Assembly: GCA_012270125.1 (NCBI GenBank)
Contig: JAAXIY010000043.1
Span: 71,510 to 135,509 of the forward strand
Direction of reading: 5' to 3'
DNA from: Paracoccaceae bacterium
GTDB lineage: Bacteria > Pseudomonadota > Alphaproteobacteria > Rhodobacterales > Rhodobacteraceae
DNA length: 64,000 bases
Below the pieces are notes generated by a model, which saw nothing but the letters and a program-made list of their open reading frames with translations, ran no database searches and was not told the origin of the DNA. A program made the position numbers and the translations under genes. Positions 40,115 through 48,521 of this stretch are shown in pieces; within the stretch, counting starts at the first letter, position 1; each line of letters starts with the position of its first letter.

Positions 40115-40849
40115 TTAAATATTCTTGGTGACCCAATCACCAAAATTTGATTGCCAAAGTGTTAAAGCTGAGACTGCTGCTGTGTCAGCCCGCAAAATTC
40201 GTGGACCCAGGCTTATAGAAAAAGTTTTTGGGTTTTGCAAAAAATAGTTTTTTTCTCTTTTAGAAAAACCGCCTTCAGGTCCTATGAATATAGCCCAAGG
40301 CCCATTTGGAAGGCTAGAAAAATCTATTGTTGGCTTTAATTCATCTTCGTTGCAAAAAAAAATATTCCTATGGTCTGGCCAGTTTTCTAGTGTGTCAGTT
40401 AGTTTGCAAATATTATGTACTTTAGGAACGTACGTTCCACCACATTGTTCTGCCGCTTCAACTGCATGGGACTGGAGACGATTCTGATTAATCCGTTCTG
40501 AATTGGTAAACTCACAATATGTTGGGAAAATCTCTGCCACTCCAAGTTCTGTGGCTTTTTCAACGATAAAATCGGTACGGGACTTTTTTATTGGAGAAAA
40601 AAATAGCCAAATATCAGGAGGTGCCAAAGAGGGTCTAATCTTGTTTAAACATTTTAATGTTACAATTCGTTTGTTTCCTCCAACAATTTCTGCCAGCCAT
40701 TCACCATCACTGTTATTAAAAATAAGAATTTGGTTTCCGACGTTTTGTCGCATTACAGCAAATAAGTAATTTGCTTGATTGCGTTCCAAAGAAATGATTT
40801 GAGCATCACAAAGTTGATTTTTTACATATAGTCTTATTTTTGCATCCAT
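40115..40849 (-). CDS. rsmE: 16S rRNA m3U1498 methyltransferase RsmE
   Basis: SPOUT-class methyltransferase modifying U1498 of 16S rRNA. The 244-aa product has an N-terminal PUA-like domain and the SAM-binding knot segments IFIGPEGGFSKRE and SLGPRILRADTAAVSAL. A start at 40849 (MDAKIRLYV) leaves just 11 bases to divergent ubiA; the longer frame would run into ubiA. No clear ribosome site is seen, so it may be leaderless or weakly translated. Confidence 0.92.
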   Translation of the reverse strand: MDAKIRLYVKNQLCDAQIISLERNQANYLFAVMRQNVGNQILIFNNSDGEWLAEIVGGNKRIVTLKCLNKIRPSLAPPDIWLFFSPIKKSRTDFIVEKATELGVAEIFPTYCEFTNSERINQNRLQSHAVEAAEQCGGTYVPKVHNICKLTDTLENWPDHRNIFFCNEDELKPTIDFSSLPNGPWAIFIGPEGGFSKREKNYFLQNPKTFSISLGPRILRADTAAVSALTLWQSNFGDWVTKNI

Positions 40850-40860
40850 AGGGGCACCAT

Positions 40861-41826
40861 ATGTCGCAAAATCCAACAAAGCCAGATAAACTCGGTCAAG
40901 TTTCTGACGCTGTTATAGGTAACTGGGTAGACAACGTAGCCCCAGTTAAGCTTAGACCATATTTGCGTTTGTCGCGGGCAGATCGACCAATTGGAACTTG
41001 GCTACTATTGATACCATGTTGGTGGGGTTTGTTAGCGGGAATTTTGCAAGATGGAACAGTTTTCACTAGCGACTTTTGGTTGTTTTCATCCTGTGCTGTT
41101 GGAGCTCTATTGATGCGTGGTGCTGGTTGTACCTGGAACGATATTACTGACAGAAAAATTGATGGTGCAGTTGAGAGAACGAGATCAAGGCCAATACCTT
41201 CCGGGCAAGTTACTTTGACCCAAGCAGTAATTTGGATGATTTTGCAAATTAGTTTAGCTGGCCTGATCCTACTTAGTTATAACCTGAACTCGATAATATT
41301 AGGATTGAGCTCGTTGTTTTTAGTTGTCATTTATCCTTTCGCAAAAAGATTTACCTGGTGGCCACAAGTATTCCTTGGACTCGCATTTAATTGGGGAATA
41401 CTTTTGCTTTTTGTGGCTCATACCGGAAGCCTTAGCTGGCCAATTATTACTTTATACATTGCTGGAGTTTTTTGGACCCTGTTTTACGATACAATTTACG
41501 CTTATCAGGACAGTCAAGATGATTTGCTTATAGGTGTGAAATCAACAGCTATCTTATTTGGAGAACATGCAAAGAAATGGCTATTTAGTTTTATTTTATG
41601 CTGCGTATTTTTAATGCTGGTTTCTATATCTATGGTAACTCAGGAAAGAACAATTTTGTCAAAAACAATATCCTATTTCGGAGTTCTGAGTTTTTTAATT
41701 CACTTAATTTTGCAATTGAAAAATTTTGATGCGCAAGACTCTCGAGTTTTGTTGCACCTTTTTCGCTCTAACCGAAATGCGGGGCTTATTTTGGGAGTTT
41801 TTCTTTGTCTAGCTATACCAGTATGA
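40861..41826 (+). CDS. ubiA: 4-hydroxybenzoate polyprenyltransferase
   Basis: Integral membrane enzyme attaching the polyprenyl tail to 4-hydroxybenzoate, the committed step of ubiquinone synthesis. The 321-aa product has about eight transmembrane helices and both Asp-rich Mg-diphosphate motifs: NDITDRKID (about 96-104) and YQDSQDD (about 216-222). The conserved SRADRPIGTWLLLIPCWW stretch starts the first membrane region. It begins 11 bases from divergent rsmE. Confidence 0.95.
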   Translation: MSQNPTKPDKLGQVSDAVIGNWVDNVAPVKLRPYLRLSRADRPIGTWLLLIPCWWGLLAGILQDGTVFTSDFWLFSSCAVGALLMRGAGCTWNDITDRKIDGAVERTRSRPIPSGQVTLTQAVIWMILQISLAGLILLSYNLNSIILGLSSLFLVVIYPFAKRFTWWPQVFLGLAFNWGILLLFVAHTGSLSWPIITLYIAGVFWTLFYDTIYAYQDSQDDLLIGVKSTAILFGEHAKKWLFSFILCCVFLMLVSISMVTQERTILSKTISYFGVLSFLIHLILQLKNFDAQDSRVLLHLFRSNRNAGLILGVFLCLAIPV

Positions 41827-41886
41827 TTGCACAAATCGATACTTCCGCGTAATAAATGAACCCATAAATTTTTTTCGTGAGACCTA

Positions 41887-43728
41887 ATGCAATTACCAAA
41901 AGTGTTTTGGAATTATTTTTCTTTTTTTTCTGCAGCTATAACTTCAGTACTGGTTGCCACTGTCGCTATTGACTTAATTGAAAAAACATCACGTGACCAA
42001 GTCAAAAAAGAGTTGTTAACAGGTGGAGCGACATGGGCTGATGTTGAAACTGTGGGTCTGCAAGTATTTTTGATAGGAAACGCTCCAGATGAGGCTAGCA
42101 GATTTAATGCAATAAGTCTGGCAGGGAACGTGGTTGATGCTGAGCGCGTAATTGACCAAATGAACATTATTGATAATCAAACTGTTAAGCCACCCGGTTT
42201 GAAATTAGAAATTTTAAAGAATGGGAGCGATATTTCTGTTTATGGAATTGTACCAAAGAAATTTAACAAAAGTGCCCTAATAGATTCTCTTAAAGAAAAA
42301 GGTAAAACATCAAGGGCGGTAAGAGATTTCATTGAGTACTCTAGTATAGATGCAGATCAAACTTGGGCTAAGTCCATTCGCTTTGGTTTATTGGTTTTGA
42401 AGAAGGTGAGTTTGGCTCGTTTGGAGATAAAACCTGGCATTGTCAAAGGTGAGGTTGTTGCTGAAGATTTAGAGCAAAAATATTTATTACAAAAACAGTG
42501 GGCAAGCGATCTTCCCAAGGATGTAAAACAGAAAATTGAGATAAAATCTCCGCGCCCGTTGATTTCGCCATTTTCTTTTAGAATGACAAAAGGTGAAGGA
42601 TTCCTTCGTTTAGATGCATGCAGTGCTGATAATAAGGAGGCTGCTTCTAAAATATTAAAAGAAGTTACTAAATTATCAGGTAAAAAAGGTTTTATATGTG
42701 AAGTTGGACTTGGGCAACCTTCTGCTGATTGGGTTAAAATCGTTTTAAGTACACTAAATGCTTTGTCTCAAACTAAAGAAGCTTCAGTTACTATTATAAA
42801 TGATGAAATTTCACTTGTTGTTCAGGAAATGGATTTGGAACTGGATTTTCAAAATATGGTGCAGAAGTTAGAAAACGATTTAACAGATAATTATTTATTG
42901 GATGCCAAACTTATATCGTCCTCAGATAGTGGCAGCGATATGGGTGAGTCAATTGTGCTTACCTTAAGTCCAGAAGGTTTATTTCAAATGAATGGACGCG
43001 TTCGTTTTGAAACAGCAAAAACTACACTTACGAGTTTAGCAGAAGCTAAGTTTGGTAAGGGTTTTGTAAACAATAAACTCAAAATTGATGCCTCAGCAAC
43101 ACAAGACTGGAGTGAGTTAATAATGTTTGGAATTGAATCCATTTCACTATTAAGAAATGGATCTATCAAAATAAATAATTCTGGAATTTCTGTTTCCGGT
43201 GACTCAAATGAAGCCAATATAGCTGTTAAAATTGCACAGAACTTCTATGGAAAACTAACGATCAATCAACCGCTTAAAACCAAGATTAGTTACGTTGAAC
43301 CTCCAAAAATTGTTGAACCAAAAGGTCCATCTGATGAAGAATGCTTAAAAGACGTTCAGGAACTTCTTAATGAGAGAAAGATTACTTTTGAACCTAGTTC
43401 AGATCGCATAAATTTAGATGGTCAGCAGTTATTGGATGAGATTGCGGATATTCTTCGTGAATGTGATGAGCTATCTTTAGAAATAGCAGGACATACAGAT
43501 AGTCAGGGTAGAGAGGAGATGAACCTTCAGCTGTCACAATCGCGCGCAACAGCAGTTCTCATCGAGCTGCAAAGGAGAAAAGTATTGACTACAAATTACG
43601 TAGCAAAAGGGTATGGGGAAGTTGAGCCAATTGCGGATAACGAAACCGAAGAAGGTAGAGAAATTAATCGGAGAATTGAATTTAAATTAGCGTCAGACGA
43701 AAATTTAGAAAGAGACCAGAGTGATTAA
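41887..43728 (+). CDS. Large OmpA-family protein with N-terminal membrane anchor and BON-like region
   Basis: A 613-aa envelope protein of Rhodobacteraceae type. It has one N-terminal transmembrane or signal-anchor segment (about 7-28), a long middle region whose first part (about 45-100, ADVETVGLQVFLIGNAPDE...) looks like a BON lipid-binding domain and seems to recur, and a C-terminal OmpA-like peptidoglycan-binding domain (about 495-605) with GHTDSQG and LSQSRA providing the Asp and Arg that bind diaminopimelate. It likely links inner membrane and cell wall. The exact role is unknown. The next gene begins directly after its stop. Confidence 0.83.
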   Translation: MQLPKVFWNYFSFFSAAITSVLVATVAIDLIEKTSRDQVKKELLTGGATWADVETVGLQVFLIGNAPDEASRFNAISLAGNVVDAERVIDQMNIIDNQTVKPPGLKLEILKNGSDISVYGIVPKKFNKSALIDSLKEKGKTSRAVRDFIEYSSIDADQTWAKSIRFGLLVLKKVSLARLEIKPGIVKGEVVAEDLEQKYLLQKQWASDLPKDVKQKIEIKSPRPLISPFSFRMTKGEGFLRLDACSADNKEAASKILKEVTKLSGKKGFICEVGLGQPSADWVKIVLSTLNALSQTKEASVTIINDEISLVVQEMDLELDFQNMVQKLENDLTDNYLLDAKLISSSDSGSDMGESIVLTLSPEGLFQMNGRVRFETAKTTLTSLAEAKFGKGFVNNKLKIDASATQDWSELIMFGIESISLLRNGSIKINNSGISVSGDSNEANIAVKIAQNFYGKLTINQPLKTKISYVEPPKIVEPKGPSDEECLKDVQELLNERKITFEPSSDRINLDGQQLLDEIADILRECDELSLEIAGHTDSQGREEMNLQLSQSRATAVLIELQRRKVLTTNYVAKGYGEVEPIADNETEEGREINRRIEFKLASDENLERDQSD

Positions 43729-44040
43729 ATGAATAGAGAAGAATTTATCGTTAGTGCTGCAATTATTTTATTTCTTGCCTTTTTGCTGGGTTGGCTTTCG
43801 CGCTGGTTATTACAGCGTTTGAACATGGTGTCTGAAAAAGACTTAAATCAATTCAATAAAATTTCCGCAGCTTTGCATGAGGCTGAGGAAAATAATGAAA
43901 AAGCTAGAGTTCGTGAATTAGAACTTAATAAAAAGGTTTCACAATTAGAAGCTGAATTGGGGGCTGCTATGGATGGTTTACGAGCTGCGCGTTTAGAAAC
44001 TGAAGAGCTAAAGTCTGCTTCTTCAGAAAAAAAACGCTGA
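43729..44040 (+). CDS. Small membrane-anchored coiled-coil protein
   Basis: Function not recognised. The 103-aa product has one transmembrane helix (about 8-30, SAAIILFLAFLLGWLSRWLL) followed by a charged coiled coil (about 38-98) with many Glu, Lys and Leu. It starts immediately at the stop of the OmpA-family gene (TAAATG), so the two are coupled and may act together in the envelope. I recall similar small genes after this OmpA gene in other Rhodobacteraceae, but cannot check it here. It is convergent with moaE. Confidence 0.75.
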   Translation: MNREEFIVSAAIILFLAFLLGWLSRWLLQRLNMVSEKDLNQFNKISAALHEAEENNEKARVRELELNKKVSQLEAELGAAMDGLRAARLETEELKSASSEKKR

Positions 44041-44042
44041 CT

Positions 44043-44495
44043 TTAGAACTTATTCCAGCGATCTAAGGCGAGCTCATCGTCAACAGTAGCATCGACCCAC
44101 TTTTCTTTACCGTTAATTACTTCCTTCTTCCAGAAAGGTGCTCTCGATTTTAAATAATCCATCAAGTATTCGGCAGCTTCAAATGCTTCTCTGCGATGTT
44201 CGGCAGCTGTTGCAACCATCATTATGGGCTCACCCGGTTCGAGTTTCCCGTAACGATGTATTACCAATGCGTCATTTATATTCCAGCGTTTAACGGCATT
44301 GTTAATCATAGATGTTATTTGGTTTTCAGTCATCCCTGGATAATGTTCTATGAACATAAAATCGAGAGTTTCTGATTTTTTTCCTCTTACAATTCCAGTA
44401 AAAGTAACTAGAGCGCCAACATTATTTAGTTTCTTACTAAATTGTTCAATTTCTTTAGAAAAGTCGAAAACTTCATTTTGAACGGATACATACAA
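44043..44495 (-). CDS. moaE: Molybdopterin synthase large subunit MoaE
   Basis: Catalytic subunit that, with thiocarboxylated MoaD, inserts sulfur into precursor Z to make molybdopterin. The 150-aa product has GALVTFTGIVRGKK, the IEHYPGMTE segment, VIHRYGKLEPGEPIM, HRREAFEAAEYLMDYLK and KKEVINGKEKWVDA, the last with the active-site lysines. It follows moaD after five bases in the pgsA-moaD-moaE set. Confidence 0.95.
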   Translation of the reverse strand: MYVSVQNEVFDFSKEIEQFSKKLNNVGALVTFTGIVRGKKSETLDFMFIEHYPGMTENQITSMINNAVKRWNINDALVIHRYGKLEPGEPIMMVATAAEHRREAFEAAEYLMDYLKSRAPFWKKEVINGKEKWVDATVDDELALDRWNKF

Positions 44496-44500
44496 AAAGA

Positions 44501-44749
44501 CTAACCTCCAGTCATGGGTGGAAAAAATGCTACTTCTTTGGCATTTAATATGGAGGCATCGAAATTTGTTAATTCTTGATTGATGGCGACTCTAAACAAG
44601 TCTTGGTCGGCAAAAACTTCAGAATAGCGGATATCTTTTTTCATTAGTTCTTCAAGAAGTTCAGCTACTGTAGTTGCATTTGTTTCGATACTTTCGCTGG
44701 GCTTACCAATTTTTTCCCTTATCCAGGAAAAATAAATTAAGTCTACCAT
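44501..44749 (-). CDS. moaD: Molybdopterin synthase small subunit MoaD
   Basis: Ubiquitin-fold sulfur carrier; its C-terminal Gly is adenylated and thiocarboxylated. The 82-aa product has the start MVDLIYFSWIREKIGK, a middle hydrophobic strand VAINQEL and the essential C-terminal PPMTGG. The frame extends to 44773 inside pgsA, but ATG 44749 has AAAGG at six bases and lies two bases from the pgsA stop, so the shorter form is chosen. Confidence 0.93.
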   Translation of the reverse strand: MVDLIYFSWIREKIGKPSESIETNATTVAELLEELMKKDIRYSEVFADQDLFRVAINQELTNFDASILNAKEVAFFPPMTGG

Positions 44750-44751
44750 AT

Positions 44752-45372
44752 TTAACCTTTCAAATGGGGCCAAGCCTTTTGGAGATATTCATAACCTGTA
44801 ATTAGTGTTAGGGCTGCAGCAATCCAAAGAAAAACAAGTCCAAAGTTGCTTGAGTAAACCATAGCATTTGATAACAACTCTAAGTTCTTGGTGCTCGCAA
44901 TATTTTTTTCTGATAAAGTAATGTGGTAATGTTCGAATACACCATGTGAGAACAAGATAGCTATTGCCAACATTTGGGCAGACGTTTTTAATTTTGCAAT
45001 TTTAGTCACCTTGAGTAGTTTTGTTTTGTCACCCAGATACTCTCTTAACCCAGAAATGAAAACTTCTCTGAACATGATCACTGTTGCTGGTAGTACTAGC
45101 CAAGGTGACATGCTCGAATAGCCGACAATTACCATTAAAGCTATTACCACCATGGCCTTGTCTGCTATTGGATCTAACATTGACCCTAGCTTAGTTTCTT
45201 GAGACCAAGCCCTCGCTAAAAACCCATCAAACCAGTCTGTAATAGCTGCTCCAACGAACAGTAAAAGTGCAAACCAATCAGCATATGGTCTATTGAAATA
45301 AAGAAACATCACTGCAACAGCTGGTGCAGCTATCAATCTGAGCACTGTCAATATATTTGGAGTTGTCCACAT
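44752..45372 (-). CDS. pgsA: CDP-diacylglycerol-glycerol-3-phosphate 3-phosphatidyltransferase
   Basis: Inner-membrane enzyme making phosphatidylglycerol phosphate. The 206-aa product has four or more hydrophobic helices and the complete CDP-alcohol phosphatidyltransferase motif DG-xx-AR-x8-G-xxx-D-xxx-D (DGFLAR to LDPIAD, about 49-72). The start WTTPNILTVLRL matches the family. In other Rhodobacterales uvrC often precedes pgsA; here aroQ does. Confidence 0.94.
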   Translation of the reverse strand: MWTTPNILTVLRLIAAPAVAVMFLYFNRPYADWFALLLFVGAAITDWFDGFLARAWSQETKLGSMLDPIADKAMVVIALMVIVGYSSMSPWLVLPATVIMFREVFISGLREYLGDKTKLLKVTKIAKLKTSAQMLAIAILFSHGVFEHYHITLSEKNIASTKNLELLSNAMVYSSNFGLVFLWIAAALTLITGYEYLQKAWPHLKG

Positions 45373-45434
45373 TTTTGAATGTTTACTAGAAAGATTTATT
45401 GTCTGTGGCTTTGTTCATACGAAAGTGCTCACTA

Positions 45435-45875
45435 TTAGCTTCTTAGAATTTCCAATATTCTGATGACCCCAAATTCATAGCCCTTTACTCCAAGACCGGC
45501 AATAACTCCGTCAGCTCTAAGGGACACATAGGACTTATGTCTGAAGTCTTCTCTTCTGTGAATATTTGAAACATGAACTTCTATTACTGGCCCCTCGAAA
45601 GCTATTAAGGCGTCCATAATAGCTACAGAAGTATGCGAATAAGCAGCTGGATTAATTACAATTCCAGATCCATCAATTCTTGCTTCGTGTATCCAATCGA
45701 TCAAATCAGCTTCGCTGTTTGACTGCCGCAAATCAATTGTACAGCCTTCGGCCTGAGCTATTAAACTGCATGCTTTTTCTACATCAGTTAACGTCTTAGA
45801 GCCATAAAGTTCTGGCTGTCTTTTCCCTAATAAATTCATATTGGGACCATTGAGAATATATATTTTCCCAGTCAT
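45435..45875 (-). CDS. aroQ: 3-dehydroquinate dehydratase, type II
   Basis: Shikimate-pathway enzyme dehydrating 3-dehydroquinate. The 146-aa product has [18 protein letters not shown] with the catalytic Arg and Tyr, the acidic [26 protein letters not shown] and [14 protein letters not shown] with the catalytic His. Length and motifs are those of the dodecameric type II enzyme. AGGA precedes the ATG. Confidence 0.96.
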   Translation of the reverse strand: MTGKIYILNGPNMNLLGKRQPELYGSKTLTDVEKACSLIAQAEGCTIDLRQSNSEADLIDWIHEARIDGSGIVINPAAYSHTSVAIMDALIAFEGPVIEVHVSNIHRREDFRHKSYVSLRADGVIAGLGVKGYEFGVIRILEILRS

Positions 45876-45930
45876 TTTGTTATCCTGTTTAGTCTTTTAA
45901 CTTTTAGGCTAGTTTCTCACTTATATAAGA

Positions 45931-46737
45931 TCACACAAGAGCCCAGATTATCAAAAAGCTCCCGAGCAGCATTCGGTATAGAACATATGGAGTGAAATTA
46001 ACAGTCTTTAATAAACGCATCATTAAACTGAGGGCACCGAAAGCAGCGAGGGCAGATACGACTATGGCTACAACTAACTCAGCCCAGTTTACGGAGATAT
46101 TCTCAATACCTATCGAATAAAATTCTAGTGCGGCTGCCGCTATTATTGTTGGAATTGACATAAGCATGGAGATTTTAATAGCGCTGGCTCGATCATAATT
46201 TAAAAAACGAGCGCCTGTAATCGTTATGCCGGATCTGGAAGTACCAGGAATCAACGCTAACATTTGCCAACACCCAAGTATTAAAGCATGGCGCATTGTC
46301 CAGTCAGATAATTCTCTTTTCTGTTGTTTTCTTTTGTCGGAGACCCAAAGTAAAATCCCAAAGCCGAACATGGTTAGGCCAATAATAAGAGTACTATCCC
46401 TTACATAGTCGTATATGCCTGTATATTTTAGTATCCCGCCTAAAATAACAGCTGGCGTTGTTGCTATCGCTAAACAAATTGCAAATTTGGTTTCGTTATT
46501 TGAGAGCTTTCCAAAGAAAACGTTAGAAACCCCAATCGCAATGGCTTTTACATCGGCCCAAAAAAAGAAGATTACGGCAACTAACGTTCCAAGATGGACA
46601 GACACATCAATTAACAAGCCTTGATCTTTGTTTCCACTAAAAGTGGGGAATAATATTAAGTGACCGCTAGATGATACGGGTAAAAACTCTGTAATACCCT
46701 GAATTAGTGATAAAAAAATTATGTTTAGTAGTTCCAT
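45931..46737 (-). CDS. uppP: Undecaprenyl-diphosphatase UppP (BacA)
   Basis: Integral membrane enzyme dephosphorylating undecaprenyl diphosphate to recycle the cell-wall lipid carrier. The 268-aa product has about eight hydrophobic segments, the motif QGITEFLPVSSSGHLIL (about 14-30) and the second active-site motif PGTSRSGITITGARFL. It ends 55 bases before aroQ on the same strand. A 212-base gap containing palindromes separates it from divergent gltD. Confidence 0.95.
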   Translation of the reverse strand: MELLNIIFLSLIQGITEFLPVSSSGHLILFPTFSGNKDQGLLIDVSVHLGTLVAVIFFFWADVKAIAIGVSNVFFGKLSNNETKFAICLAIATTPAVILGGILKYTGIYDYVRDSTLIIGLTMFGFGILLWVSDKRKQQKRELSDWTMRHALILGCWQMLALIPGTSRSGITITGARFLNYDRASAIKISMLMSIPTIIAAAALEFYSIGIENISVNWAELVVAIVVSALAAFGALSLMMRLLKTVNFTPYVLYRMLLGSFLIIWALV

Positions 46738-46860
46738 TCTTGCAACTCTATAAAATTTTTAGAATCAATACACTAAAAGAAAATCAATAACATTGGTAAA
46801 AATGGGACCGGTTCGGACCTAAAATTACAAAAGAAATTATGTTTTTTAAAGCTGGTTGAT

Positions 46861-46893
46861 AAAATAGCTATTTTTTAGGTAAGTATTACTTAC
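46861..46893. promoter_or_regulatory. Two palindromes upstream of gltD
   Basis: AAAATAGCTATTTT (46861-46874, perfect) is followed after four bases by GTAAGTA-T-TACTTAC (46879-46893, perfect 7-bp arms). They lie 56-89 bases before the gltD ATG, inside the uppP/gltD divergent gap, where an operator is expected. The AAGTA half-site recurs in the palindrome after gltB. Confidence 0.45.
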
Positions 46894-46949
46894 TTTTCTT
46901 TTAAAGAAAACTAGTTTAAATAACAACTTCGTGAAAATGGAGAGCTAGT

Positions 46950-48425
46950 ATGGCAAAGCAACCAATGCTTAAGTTCGTGAATTTCGAAAGGCAAATGCCT
47001 GATAAGCGAAATGCAAATGTTCGCAATAAAGACTTTTTAGAAATTTATTCTGAATTTGCCAACGCTAAAGCAAAAGAACAGGCAAGTCGGTGTAGTCAGT
47101 GTGGTGTTCCTTATTGCCAATCTCATTGCCCTCTTCACAACAATATACCAGATTGGTTGAAACTAACGGCTGAAGGGCGCTTGCAAGAAGCCTATGAGGC
47201 TAGCCAAGCCACAAATGCGTTCCCAGAAATTTGTGGAAGAATTTGTCCTCAAGACAGATTGTGTGAAGGAAATTGTGTCATAGAGCAGTCTGGCCACGAA
47301 ACTGTAACAATAGGGGCCATCGAAAAATATATAACTGATACAGCATGGGAAGAGGGCTGGGTAAAAGCCAATGTGCCCCAGGTTTTGGTTGAGAAAAGTG
47401 TTGGGATAATAGGTGCTGGGCCAGGCGGTCTAGCAGCTGCGGAGCGATTACGACGAGAGGGTTTTGAAGTTACAGTTTATGATCGTTATGACCGGGCTGG
47501 AGGTCTCCTGACTTATGGAATACCTGGCTTTAAATTAGAAAAAAATATCGTGCAAAGGAGAAATAATCAACTTGAAGAAAGTGGGGTTAAATTCTTCCTT
47601 AACACTGACATTGGAGTAGACAAAACCTTTGATCAAATTTGCGATGAGCATGATTTTATAATTATTGCTACTGGCGTTTATAAAGCACGTGAACTTGACG
47701 TGCCGAACAGGGGGCTAAAAGGTTCTCTTGCTGCTCTAGATTATTTAACAGCTTCAAATAGAGTTAGTTTTGGTGACGAAGTCGATGAATTTGAAAATGG
47801 TACTTATAACGCAAAGGGCAAAAAGGTAGTCGTAATAGGCGGAGGAGATACAGCTATGGACTGTGTCCGGACTGCCATACGGCAAGGTGCCACTTCGGTG
47901 AAATGTTTGTACAGGCGGGATAGAGCTAATATGCCTGGTTCACAAAGAGAGGTTCAAAACGCTGAAGAGGAAGGTGTAGTTTTTGAATGGTTGACTTCCC
48001 CTCAGGGTTTTCGCGGTGACAACGATATTTCTGACTTAACTAATTTTAAAGATCAAAGTGGCGATCTCAAGGGCGTTGTAGTTCGAAAAATGCGACTCGG
48101 AGATCCTGATGCGACGGGACGGCGAACCCCGGAAGAGGTGGATGGTTCTGATTATATTGAGCAAGCTGATTTGGTTATTGAAGCGTTGGGGTTTGAACCG
48201 GAAGATTTACCCAAGATGTGGGATCAACCAGAACTTCCAGTTTCGCGCTGGGGAACGATAAAGGTCGAATATGGAACGGGCAAAACAAGCTTAGATAACG
48301 TGTATGCTGTTGGGGATATTGTTAGAGGCGCTTCTCTGGTTGTTTGGGCTATTCGAGATGGCAAAGAAGCAGCAGAAGCCATCATAGAAAAATGCAAAGG
48401 CGCTCTAACGATTGCTGCGGAATAA
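46950..48425 (+). CDS. gltD: Glutamate synthase [NADPH] small subunit
   Basis: Supplies electrons from NADPH to GltB. The 491-aa product has an N-terminal cysteine-rich region for two iron-sulfur clusters (CSQCGVPYCQSHCP and CGRICPQDRLCEGNC), the FAD-binding GAGPGGLAAAERL and the NADPH-binding GGGDTAMDC. Length and motif order match the bacterial small subunit. GGAGAG stands before the ATG. gltB follows after 96 bases. Palindromes upstream may control the operon. Confidence 0.97.
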   Translation: MAKQPMLKFVNFERQMPDKRNANVRNKDFLEIYSEFANAKAKEQASRCSQCGVPYCQSHCPLHNNIPDWLKLTAEGRLQEAYEASQATNAFPEICGRICPQDRLCEGNCVIEQSGHETVTIGAIEKYITDTAWEEGWVKANVPQVLVEKSVGIIGAGPGGLAAAERLRREGFEVTVYDRYDRAGGLLTYGIPGFKLEKNIVQRRNNQLEESGVKFFLNTDIGVDKTFDQICDEHDFIIIATGVYKARELDVPNRGLKGSLAALDYLTASNRVSFGDEVDEFENGTYNAKGKKVVVIGGGDTAMDCVRTAIRQGATSVKCLYRRDRANMPGSQREVQNAEEEGVVFEWLTSPQGFRGDNDISDLTNFKDQSGDLKGVVVRKMRLGDPDATGRRTPEEVDGSDYIEQADLVIEALGFEPEDLPKMWDQPELPVSRWGTIKVEYGTGKTSLDNVYAVGDIVRGASLVVWAIRDGKEAAEAIIEKCKGALTIAAE

Positions 48426-48521
48426 ACCTATAATAGAGCCAATGAATAAAAGCGATTTTAGTTTTTATGGATCAATAAATGATAACAACTTTTATGATAA
48501 AGCTTAGAGGGCTTACTGATT

